The notes under the pieces: generated by a model
Database searches by the model: none
What the model was told of the DNA's origin: nothing
The model's input: the letters and a program-made list of their open reading frames with translations, nothing else
Translations under genes and position numbers: made by a program
In this document: positions 1 through 10,031 of the stretch, one piece after another
Layout: every line of letters starts with the position of its first letter
Position numbering within the stretch: position 1 is the stretch's first letter
Assembly: GCA_027604665.1 (NCBI GenBank)
Contig: JADGIZ010000645.1
Location: 1-10,627, forward strand
DNA length: 10,627 nt
Reading direction: 5' to 3'
From: Polyrhizophydium stewartii
Lineage: Eukaryota; Chytridiomycota; Chytridiomycetes; Rhizophydiales

Positions 1-42
1 CGCTGGACGGGGGTGGGGCAGGGGCAAGGCAGTTCATTCGGT

Positions 43-1209
43 TCACAACAGGCCCTTGGCAAGGGCAATCTCTGCGTTCATGATGCTGCTGCCCGCAGCG
101 CCGAGCACCGTGTTGTGCGAGAGCAGCGTGAACTTGACATCGAACAGGTTGCACGGACGCACGCGGCCAACAACGACCGAGAAGCCGGCGCCCGTGTTGA
201 CGTCGAGCCGCGGCTGCGGGCGGTCCTTGGTCTCGGTCACGACAATCGCCTGCGCCGGCGCCGAGTGGACGCCCAGGCGCTGCGCCTCGGACACGTACGA
301 GCCGAGGGCGTGCTTGATCTCGTCGATGGACGGCGGCGGGCGGCGGGCAAACTCAACAAAGACAGACTCGGTGTGGCCGTCGATGACGGCGACGCGGTTG
401 CAGCTCGCCGACACACGCAGCGCAGGCGCGGGCGTGAACAGCGACCCGGCGGCCACGCCAACGTCGACGCCGCCGAGGATCTTGGCTGCCTCCTCTTCGA
501 GCTTCTCCTCCTCGCCCGAAATGAACGGCACGACGTTGCCCAGGATGTCGAGCGATGGCACGCCCGGGTAGCCGGCGCCGGACACGGCCTGCATCGTCAC
601 AACGGCCACGCGCGACAGCGGGCCAAAGGCATCGACGAGCGGACGCAGCGCAACAACCAGGCCCGTGGTCGAGCAGTTGGCGTTGGCGACGAGCGCGGCG
701 CCGGGCGGCAGCGTGATGTCGGCGGCAAGGTCGATCGGCGCGGGATCGGCGACCACGGCAGGCGCAACGGCGGCGCTGCGCTGCAGCGCGATGGCGGCCA
801 GATGGTCGGCGTTGGCCAGCGGGACCACCAGCGGCACGCGCGGGTGCATGCGGTAGTTCTTGGCGTTCGAGAACACGGCGGCGCCGGCGCGGGCGAACGC
901 AAGCTCGGCGGGGCCTGCGGCCGCGGCGTCCAGCGCGCTGAACACCACGCGCACGCCCGCGTCCGCCCACCCCGCCGGGTCGCACGCCCGCACGGGCAGC
1001 GCCGCGGCGGCCGCCGGCATCGGCGTGTCGAGCCGCCACGTCGCCGCGTCGCCATATCGCTTGCCGGCCGACCGCTCCGATGCGCCGACGGCCACCAGCT
1101 CGAACTGCGGGTGCGCAGCCAGCAGCTGTATAAACCGCTGGCCCACCATGCCCGTTGCTCCGAGCACGCCAACGCGGATGCGCGCGTGCGGTGCCTGTGC
1201 GCTGCTCAT
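43..1209 (-). CDS. HOM2: Aspartate-semialdehyde dehydrogenase, fungal HOM2 type
   Basis: The enzyme reduces aspartyl-4-phosphate to aspartate-4-semialdehyde with NADPH, the second step from aspartate to threonine and methionine, in the cytosol. The frame is uninterrupted, 388 residues, close to the roughly 365 of yeast Hom2. Seen: the N-terminal dinucleotide-binding loop GATGMVG (residues 17-23), SNAKNYR (114-120), the nucleophile motif NANCSTTGL with Cys179, QAVSGAGYPGVPSLDILGN (207-225), the catalytic-site segment CNRVAVIDGHTES with His279, HSAPAQ (315-320), DRPQPRLD (329-336) and the C-terminal LSHNTVLGAAGS (363-374). The start at 1209 is preferred because the Rossmann motif follows within 16 residues and A is at -3. 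An in-frame ATG at 1287 would add 26 residues with no family match. No introns, unlike every other gene here. It lies downstream of and parallel to UBL5. Identity is very secure; the start is slightly less so. Confidence 0.95.
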   Translation of the reverse strand: MSSAQAPHARIRVGVLGATGMVGQRFIQLLAAHPQFELVAVGASERSAGKRYGDAATWRLDTPMPAAAAALPVRACDPAGWADAGVRVVFSALDAAAAGPAELAFARAGAAVFSNAKNYRMHPRVPLVVPLANADHLAAIALQRSAAVAPAVVADPAPIDLAADITLPPGAALVANANCSTTGLVVALRPLVDAFGPLSRVAVVTMQAVSGAGYPGVPSLDILGNVVPFISGEEEKLEEEAAKILGGVDVGVAAGSLFTPAPALRVSASCNRVAVIDGHTESVFVEFARRPPPSIDEIKHALGSYVSEAQRLGVHSAPAQAIVVTETKDRPQPRLDVNTGAGFSVVVGRVRPCNLFDVKFTLLSHNTVLGAAGSSIMNAEIALAKGLL

Positions 1210-1465
1210 GTTGGCGATGATGCGGGCAAGCCGCGCCGCTTGGTTCCCGCCGCATGACGTGTCACCCGCATCTCCACCTGGCGCCATCGCCCGCCCATCT
1301 GCCCACTCTCATCTGCCCGCCCATCTGCTCTCATCCGCCTGTCCGTCCGCCCGCCTGTCTGCCCGCCCGTCGGCCCGTCGGCCATCCCACCCGCCCTGTG
1401 ACTGCCAGCGAGAGCTGCAGCAAGAGAATATGCAATTCCGACAGCTCGCCAAGATGCAGGCCAGT
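1210..1465 (-). promoter_or_regulatory. HOM2 upstream region / UBL5 3' region
   Basis: This 256-bp gap separates the UBL5 stop from the HOM2 start on the minus strand and must hold the HOM2 promoter and the UBL5 3' end. It is C/T-rich on the plus strand, made of degenerate CCCG/CTGT-type tetranucleotides. An imperfect direct repeat shares an 11-bp core at 1291-1301 and 1317-1327. Four spaced C-triplets lie at 1350-1376. I see no clear TATA box or Gcn4-type TGACTCA site. Confidence 0.45.
1291..1337. repeat. Imperfect direct repeat, about 25 bp, two copies
   Basis: The core CCGCCCATCTG occurs at 1291-1301 and again at 1317-1327. Each copy is followed by a related CTCTCATC segment, giving a period near 26 bp. 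It lies 80-130 bp upstream of the HOM2 start. It may be an upstream element or simple-sequence drift; the sequence does not say which. Confidence 0.5.
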
Positions 1466-2095
1466 TCATTGGTAATACCTATCGCCACACGAGCATCAGC
1501 AAGGTTGCCCCGCTCGCGCTGCATCTCAGCATCCGGCACATTCACCCACATTTCCAGGCTCATGCCATCGTGGATCTCGTCTGCAGATATCCGTCAGCCC
1601 GTGCACGCTCTGCGCTCGCCGGCGAGCAGCGACTCACAGTCCTCGAGAGTGATGTGGTCTTTGTAGATAGTGTACCACTTCTTGAGCACGATCTTCTCGG
1701 CCTTGGTGCCCGTCTGTGCAGCGACCAGCAGCTTGAGCACGCCAATCGTGTCGTCCGGGCTGCAACGGCCGCCATCGCAGCCGCAGGCGCCAACGCCGCC
1801 GCCGCCGCAGTCCAAGCAGGGCGGCATGAGCACGCCACGGCAGCAGCCCCGGCACACAGTCCGGCCGGCGCCGAGCAGGCGGCCCGCAACGCAATGCCGT
1901 GCCGACGAACGTCCAAGAAGCCAAGTGCCCGTCAGCAGCCGCAGCGCGCACCGCCATGGTCCTGCCTTACTCACTTGCACTTGACCCGGACCTTCTTGCC
2001 CAGCCGGTCGTTGCAGATGACCTGCGCGCGCACTGTCAGCGCCGCGGCCTCCGCCGCCGGCCTCACGGCAGGGCGGAGCGGCGCACCTCGATCAT
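1466..2095 (-). CDS. HUB1: Ubiquitin-like splicing modifier UBL5/Hub1, five exons
   Basis: Hub1/UBL5 is a ubiquitin-fold protein that binds spliceosomal proteins such as Snu66 non-covalently and affects splice-site choice. Exons on the minus strand: 2095-2087 (9 nt, MIE), 2021-1975, 1759-1638, 1580-1550 and 1478-1466 (13 nt). Joined, they give exactly 74 codons, 73 residues plus TGA, the same length as human UBL5. Seen: [19 protein letters not shown], then [46 protein letters not shown] and the C-terminus SLEMYYQ. The double tyrosine near the end replaces the Gly-Gly of conjugating ubiquitins, as usual in this family. All introns are GT...AG (65, 215, 57 and 71 bp), with donors gtgcgc, gtgagt, gtgagt and gtgggt. 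Reading through intron 2 stops after Lys-Cys-Lys. The family match continues across all four junctions, so the structure is strong even though the end exons are tiny. Confidence 0.93.
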
Positions 2096-2182
2096 CGAGA
2101 CGGCGGAAAGGTCGACAAAATCAGGTGCTCGCAGAGCTTTTTGCAGCTCGAGGCACCAGCGGCGTTTATCGGTAAATACGCC
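2096..2182. promoter_or_regulatory. Shared divergent promoter of UBL5 and the BRPF-like gene
   Basis: Only 87 bp lie between the UBL5 ATG (minus, 2095) and the BRPF-like ATG (plus, 2183), so both transcripts must initiate in or near this stretch, or inside the neighbouring gene. It includes an A-rich patch (GACAAAATCAGG, from about 2114) and a T-rich patch near 2138. No clear TATA box is visible. Confidence 0.6.
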
Positions 2183-5100
2183 ATGGACGCACACGCCGGC
2201 CCGGCCCTCTCGCCGTCGCCCGCGCGGCCCGCGCAGCGCACGACCCGCTCGTCGTCCCTGGCCGCCTCGGCAGACGCTGCGGCAGCCGCAGCCGCCGCAA
2301 CAGCCGCAGCCGCAGGCGCAGCCGCCGCCGCCGCAGCAACAGCAGCTCCCAAGACGCCTGCGTCGGCTGCTTTGCAGACCAAGTTGTCCAGCGAGGGAGA
2401 CGCCCACGCGAATTCCGGCTCGCTGGCGGCCGCCTTGGCGACCCCGGCCGCCGCAGCCGCACGCCGTAGCCGCTCGGTGCGGCTTGCTGCCGCCGCCGCC
2501 ACCGCCGCCGTCTCGGCCCAGCTTGCGCCGGCCCTCCCGCCGTCGTCCGGTCTTGCCCTGCGCCGCAGGTCGACTTCGGCTGCCTCTGCCCCCGCTGCCG
2601 CCGCCTCTGCCGCCGCCGCCGCGGCATCAGCACTCGCCGCGGACGCCGACGCAGCCGCCGCCGCATCGCCCGCGACATCCCGCCGCCTGCGCACGCCCGC
2701 CCGCGCCAGCCGCTCCACGGCCGACACCGATCTGTCGTCCAGCGCAGATCTCGCCGCAGACGCCGCAGATGACGCCGCCTCGCCCGCAAGTCTCGCCGAC
2801 GCCGCGGCCGTGGTGCGTGCGGGCTCGCGAGCCAGAGACCGCAACCGCAAGCGCAGCAGATCCCGCCGCTCAGCGGCCATCGCCGTGTCCGAGAGCAGCG
2901 ACAATGAGTCGCCGCCGCGCCGCCCGTCGTCGTCTGCCGCTGCTGCTTCAAAGTTGTCCACTGCCAACGGCGCCAGCCGCTCCACGCCCAAGCATCCGCC
3001 GCAGTCGGACCATGCAAGCTCGGCAAGCGGCGACCACTCGATCCCAAACGAGGAGCGGCCCTACCACGACTTTTTCCCCGATCTCGACATCGACCAGCCT
3101 CTGACCATGGTCAAGTTCGACCTTGCCGCGGATGTCGATGCCCAGCAGCCCCTGGGTGGCCGTCCGGCCCTTGTCGCCGACGCAAGCAATGTGCGGCGCT
3201 CGGCGCTCACGGTCGCGCCGCCGCCGTCGCTCTCGCTGCCCCCGCTCTCGACAGAGGCCCTCAAGGCCGTGCCCGCGCCGTCCTTCAAGCAGCTCCCCGC
3301 GCCGCGATCGTCCAAGACACCCCAGCGGCTGGTCGCGCCGCTGCCGCCATATGCGCGCTATATCGGTGAGGCGCCCGCAGACGGACGCTCTTGATGCCGC
3401 TGCTGACGCTTCCCCCTGATCTCCGTCGCCAAACACAGAGCCCACCGAGGACGAGCTCTCGAAGCGTGTCGAGTACGACATTGACGACCAAGGCGCGCTG
3501 CTGCCCATGAGCCTGCCTCTCGATGCCCGTGCTGACGCCAGGCTTGCAGACCACGCGTGGCTCGAGCTTTTCAACAGCGACCGCCGCCGTCAGAGCCTGC
3601 GTCCATGCACGTACGAGCTCTTTGAGGCCGTCATCGACGTCATTGAGAAGGAGTGGTTCGACTTGGTGAGCGCACTGGTCTGGCTTTGGCTGCCGCTGCC
3701 AACGACGCTTCTAACTCTGGCCGCCTTGTCCAGACCAAGGACCTGCCCAAGGCGGGCCGCGACGAGGCGCCGTATCCAGAGGACATCACATGCGCTGTGT
3801 GCGACGACGGCGAGGCCGAGAACAGCAACGCAATCGTATTTTGCGACGGCTGCAACCTTGCCGTGCACCAAGGTGGGCCGCGACCATGGCTCGGCAAGGT
3901 GACCATCTCACACACGCTCGCTGACGTGACATTCTGGCTCTTCAGACTGCTATGGCGTCCCGTTCATTCCAGAGGGCCAGTGGCTGTGCCGCAAGTGCAT
4001 GCTCAGTCCGGAAACGCCTGTGGTGTGTCCGCACTCGGTGCTTGCTGGATCGCATGCCTCTGGAACTGACATGCCGTGCAGTCGTGCATTTTCTGCCCGG
4101 TGCCCGGCGGCGCCTTCAAGCAGACCAACACGAACCGTTGGGCACACCTGACATGCGCCATCTGGATCCCCGAGTGCAGCATCTCAAACACCGTCTACAT
4201 GGAGCCCATCGAGGGCATCGAAAGCATCCCAAAGGGCCGCTGGAAGCTGGTAAGCGCCTCTACTCACAACCAGTGAGACAACGATCTGCCGTGCGGCCTC
4301 TACTGACACTTGCGTGGAACCAGACGTGCTACATCTGCAAGAAGCGGTACGGCGCGCCGATCCAGTGCTGCAACAAGTCGTGCTTCGCGCCGTTCCACGT
4401 CTCCTGCGGCCGCAAGGCGAAGCTGTACATGCGCATGCGCGGTGTCCCCGGCTCCAGCGCCAACTACAAGCTCAGCGGCGGCAGCAGCGTCAGCTGGACA
4501 AACAGCAAGAACGCAAAGGGCGCCAACAGCGTCGAGGCCACGGGCTTTCGTGCGTACTGCGACAAGCATGGACCGGTGCGTCTGCGTGCAATGCGGCGTG
4601 TGTCTGGCACGAGCGCACTGGCTGACTCGAGGCGTGCCATGATGCTCCCAGCGCGAGTACCGCGAGTCGTTTGACTGCGAAGGCGCCTTCCACGCCGCGC
4701 AGGAGGAGCTGCTGCGCCTCCCGATGCCGCACCAGCACTCCAAAAAGGGCCTGCACACGCCCGGCTTTGGCGGCAACGGCAACTCGGATGACGACCAGAG
4801 CGTCATGTCGTTTTCGTCGTCGATACCCCGCAAGCGCCGGCACGTCAGCGACGACAGCGGCGACGAGATGCAGGACATCTCGGGAGACACGCCGGCATCG
4901 TCTGCGCTGGCGCAGGGCGCCGAGCCGTCTTCTGCGGCTCGCGCTGGCGCTTCGTCGGACGCGGGAGGCAAGGCCAAGGGGTCGAGCTCCAAGGCTGCGG
5001 TTGCCAAGACGCCGCGCCCGCAGGCGGCCGCCCAGGCAGCTCGTGGCGCTCAGAGCGCTGCCGCGGCGCTGTGGCAGCACTCAAACGGAGGGTCTTCGCC

Positions 5101-6181
5101 GTTGCCGCCGGCACCGCGGCCGTCGCTGTCCCTCACGACGCCCGTCGTGCCGTACTACATTCTGCACCAGATCCTCGAAAAGACGGCGGAGCACCTGCCC
5201 AAGAAGAAGGCAGACATGGTTGTCAAGATCGCCAAGTACTGGGCACTCAAGCGCGAGAGCCGCCGCGGCGCAGCTCTACTCAAGCGCTTGCATCTTGAGG
5301 TGCGTGTGTCACGCATCATGGGCGTCGGATGTGGCTGTCTGCTGGGCGCAGCTGACGCCTTGCCTTGCAGCCGTGGACGGCGTCTGCATCGGCGAGCCGC
5401 GAAGACGAGGAGAACAAGCTCAAGCGTTACGAGGTGGGAGCGTGTGGCTTGCTTGTTGCGTTCGGCGGCGAGCCGCGCGCTGACGTGAGTGCGCGATGTG
5501 TGCGGGGGGCGATAGATCCTCGGCAGGCTGCGGCGCGACCTGGAGCGCGTGCGCATGCTCATTGAGCTCGTGCGCAAGCGCGAAAAGGAGAAGGAGCGGA
5601 TCTGCAAGCTGCAGATGGAGTATGTCAGCGCGCTCGTCAATCCGCTGCGCGCACATCTGCGGCCCGTGCTCGAGCAGCTGAAAAAGTGAGTTGTCTGCGC
5701 CTCGGCATGAGTAGCGTGCTCCCCGACCCCCCGGATCGCGGATGCTGATGGCCCGCATGCTTCGCAGCTACGACCGCAACCGCATCTTTGCGGTGCCTGT
5801 GCCGCTCGATGAGGTGCCCGACTATCTCGAGTTTGTCAAGCAACCGATGGACTTTCAGACCATGGGCGAGCGGATCGAGGCGAACCAGTATGTCACGGTC
5901 GACGACTTTGAGGTGGGGGGGATGTCTTGCTAGGAAACCCTATTTCTGCCAGCCTGGGAATTGACTGATGCTGACGCTTCATGGCGCAGAGTGACATCAA
6001 GCTGATTGTCAACAACTGCCTGCTCTACAATCGACCCGACACGGTCTATGCCAAGGCGGCGCAGCGGCTCGACAAGTACGCGGAGCCGCTGATTGCGCGG
6101 CTGCGCGAGCGCGTGGCGGCGGCGGAGCGGGAGCGGGAGCGGTGTCCGCCTAATCTTGATCCGGCCATGTTTGAGCTATGA
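2183..6181 (+). CDS. BRPF/Nto1-type PHD-zinc knuckle-PHD and bromodomain protein, 11 exons
   Basis: BRPF/Nto1 proteins are scaffolds and histone readers of MYST-type acetyltransferase complexes (NuA3 in yeast, MOZ/MORF/HBO1 in animals). Exons: 2183-3365, 3439-3665, 3734-3872, 3946-4022, 4082-4249, 4324-4575, 4652-5299, 5371-5433, 5516-5685, 5768-5912 and 5990-6181. They join in frame to 1087 residues. Order: Ala/Ser-rich N-terminus (1-about 300) with a basic [10 protein letters not shown] segment near 217-226; BRPF N-terminal motif EYDIDDQ and EKEWFDLTKDLP; PHD1 at about 490-534 (Cys490, 493, 507, 510, His515, Cys518, 531, 534); zinc knuckle from Cys544/547 with [23 protein letters not shown]2 from CYICKK (600) to YCDKH; low-complexity linker; helical [17 protein letters not shown]; bromodomain about 970-1060 with [13 protein letters not shown] and the acetyl-lysine Asn1038 in NCLLYN. 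The start ATG at 2183 sits in CGCCATGG; there is no upstream in-frame ATG. No PWWP follows the bromodomain. Family certain; the exon 6/7 junction is the least supported. Confidence 0.91.
2276..2347 (+). repeat. Poly-alanine coding tract
   Basis: The coding strand runs through 24 codons that are nearly all GCN (runs of 8, 4, 7 and 2 alanines split by single Thr, Gly and Thr). It encodes residues 32-55 of the BRPF-like protein. Codons are mixed (GCC, GCA, GCG, GCT), so this is not a pure slippage-prone triplet. Shorter Ala tracts recur to about 2800, and the GC3-rich composition leaves long open frames on both strands. Confidence 0.8.
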
Positions 6182-6269
6182 GCATGCCGCGCGGCGCCAA
6201 TAGATGGATCTCGCTGTTGGGACCGGCTGTCTGTTTGATGAATGCTGCTTTTTTTCTTTTTGACCCAAC
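6182..6269 (+). promoter_or_regulatory. Short intergenic region, Trm4 promoter/leader
   Basis: The 88 bp between the BRPF-like stop and the Trm4 ATG must hold one gene's 3' end and the next one's promoter. The visible element is a pyrimidine tract at 6248-6261 (T runs interrupted by one C) ending 8 bp before the ATG, a common feature of fungal leaders. No polyadenylation hexamer is evident. Confidence 0.45.
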
Positions 6270-8726
<2,457 letters not shown>

Positions 8727-8730
8727 TGTT

Positions 8731-8800
<70 letters not shown>

Positions 8801-9492
8801 TCCAATCGTCTTTGCATTCATTTTCTCATCTGCTTCATTTTATACCCAATGTGTGCCGCCTTTTGTGCATCTTGGGTTTCCTTGCGTCTGTCACCATCCC
8901 TCCCTCCCCCACGTTGCCCACGTTGACTCGTTCCGATCAGAGTTGAGTTGGCATTTGCTTCACCTTTTTTCAAGTTTCGCATGCTTCTGCTGCCTGTTCC
9001 ACCTCTCTTCCCCCACCACCACCATCTCCTCCTCCCCCGACTCCTCTCCCGACGCCGACCCCGACCCATCACCGTTTCCTTTTGCTTTCCGCTATGGCTC
9101 GCAAATGTATTTTTCGACACGACAAGTGCGTTTATGCGTGTGATGTGCTGGGTGTGTGTCTGTGGTTGGGGGTTTATCTGCTGTGCAAGAGAGGTGAAAG
9201 AAAAGCAAAGAGGCTATCCGAGTCTTGAGCCAGACAAAAAAAAAGAGTTACTTGAGAAGGAGAGCAGCAAGACCAAAAAGATGGGGGAGGGAGGTAGAGG
9301 GTGCGATAACCAACAAAGCAGATGCAGAGAACACATACACGGTGCTGGTTTGAGGGGAGGGGGATCCCGAGTCGCGGCTGGTTATATCCAAAAAGAAAGT
9401 GCGTGTGTTTGGGTGTGGGTCTGCGTGCGTGCGAGCAGGCAGCATTCTTGAGAGCATGCAGTCGACGGGCATTCGGCTGTTGCGCGCAAGCA
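8727..9492. other. 766-bp stretch without a convincing gene
   Basis: This gap lies between the Trm4 stop (plus) and the stop of the unrecognised minus-strand gene, so it should hold two convergent 3' regions. It opens with the (CT)33 tract. From about 8799 to 9093 the plus strand is strongly pyrimidine-rich (CT, CCACC, TTTC), and from about 9190 it becomes purine-rich, with an A run near 9236-9244. A short open frame starts at 9094 (44 codons, MARKCIFRHDK at its N-terminus) directly after the pyrimidine tract, but nothing supports it beyond context. I see no tRNA and no piece of the Trm4 C-terminal domain. Confidence 0.6.
8733..8798. repeat. (CT)33 microsatellite
   Basis: Sixty-six bases of uninterrupted CT dinucleotide begin 6 bp after the Trm4 stop. 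A perfect polypyrimidine/polypurine mirror of this length can form triplex (H-DNA) and is a common point of assembly error. It lies exactly where the Trm4 C-terminal domain would be expected. Confidence 0.98.
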
Positions 9493-9879
9493 TCACAAGG
9501 CCGCGCCGGCTTGTTTGCCCAAGGGCGAGTCTGGGGTGGGAAGCGGCGTGGGCCAGTTGGCTGTGTACGTGAACCGCTCGCCGTTTGATGCGATTTCAAT
9601 GACGATGCACTGGGTGCGCTCCATGTCGGCCGCGTCGTAGTACTGCACGCTCGAGCGGGTGTACGTGATTGGCTGCTGCGGCTGCTGCGGCGGCGTGGCC
9701 GAGCGGTGGACGAGTCTTGAGATGGCGCCGCCGAGAGTGGGCATGATGTTGGGCAGCGGCGACGCCGGCTGGGGTATGTAGCCCGGGTACGGCTTTACTG
9801 CTGCGAGGTCCGGGTTGTCGATGTAGACGTTTCGCAGGCGATCGCATGAGTCGATCTTGTGCCATTTGTAGTCGGTCAT
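9493..9879 (-). CDS. Unrecognised 128-residue protein
   Basis: I do not recognise a family. The uninterrupted frame starts at an ATG with A at -3 (AACATGACC) and ends in TGA. The N-terminal half looks like real protein: TDYKWHKIDSCDRLRNVYI, DNPDLAAVKPYPGYIPQ, then PLPNIMPTLGGAISRLVHRS. A Pro/Gln spacer (TPPQQPQQP) and a second ordered-looking segment, ERTQCIVIEIASNGERFTYT (about 88-107), follow. There is no signal peptide or membrane segment. The same frame stays open upstream of the ATG (reading RLQGHEFN just before it) with a plausible acceptor CTGCAG ending at 9895, so this could be the last exon of a longer gene, but no upstream ATG or exon is visible before the kinase stop at 10032. Residue use is less Ala-skewed than the shadow frames around it, which supports it being real. 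Confidence 0.55.
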   Translation of the reverse strand: MTDYKWHKIDSCDRLRNVYIDNPDLAAVKPYPGYIPQPASPLPNIMPTLGGAISRLVHRSATPPQQPQQPITYTRSSVQYYDAADMERTQCIVIEIASNGERFTYTANWPTPLPTPDSPLGKQAGAAL

Positions 9880-10031
9880 GTTGAACTCGTGGCCCTGCAG
9901 GCGTGCGAATGCACGCGCGCGCGCGCGTGTGTGTGTGTGTGTGTGTGTATGTGAGCGTGAGGGGAGGAGGGAGGCGGAGGCGAGAGCAAGGGGGCAGTGT
10001 GGGGGAAAAGAGAGTCGAGGAAAGGAGCAGT
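9880..10031 (-). promoter_or_regulatory. Leader/promoter of the unrecognised gene, kinase 3' region
   Basis: These 152 bp lie between the kinase stop and the ATG at 9879. On the minus strand they are CT/CCT-rich, followed by the alternating CA/CG tract. No in-frame ATG occurs upstream of 9879, and CTGCAG just before GGCCACGAG could be a 3' splice site of a leader intron. Confidence 0.4.
9909..9953. repeat. 45-bp alternating purine-pyrimidine tract, (GC)n(GT)n
   Basis: Strict purine-pyrimidine alternation runs from ATGCAC through a CG/GC block (about 9914-9926) into a GT block (about 9927-9948) and on to TATGTG. Such tracts are the classic sequence requirement for Z-DNA. It lies 30-74 bp upstream of the ATG at 9879. 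Confidence 0.92.

Noticed and set aside
13..1257. Long plus-strand open frame of over 400 codons
   Set aside because: It is the antisense mirror of the HOM2 coding region; its product is Arg/His-rich with no family features, as expected from GC-rich codon bias.
2092..2991. Minus-strand Ala/Arg-rich open frame covering the UBL5 start
   Set aside because: It reads antisense through the BRPF-like exon 1. UBL5 starts at MIE inside its last codons, where the family match begins, so the upstream part is not coding.
1899..3104. Plus-strand Pro/Arg-rich open frame of about 400 codons
   Set aside because: It is an alternative frame of the BRPF-like exon 1 and the UBL5 introns; Pro/Arg composition results from reading GCC/GCA-rich Ala codons out of frame.
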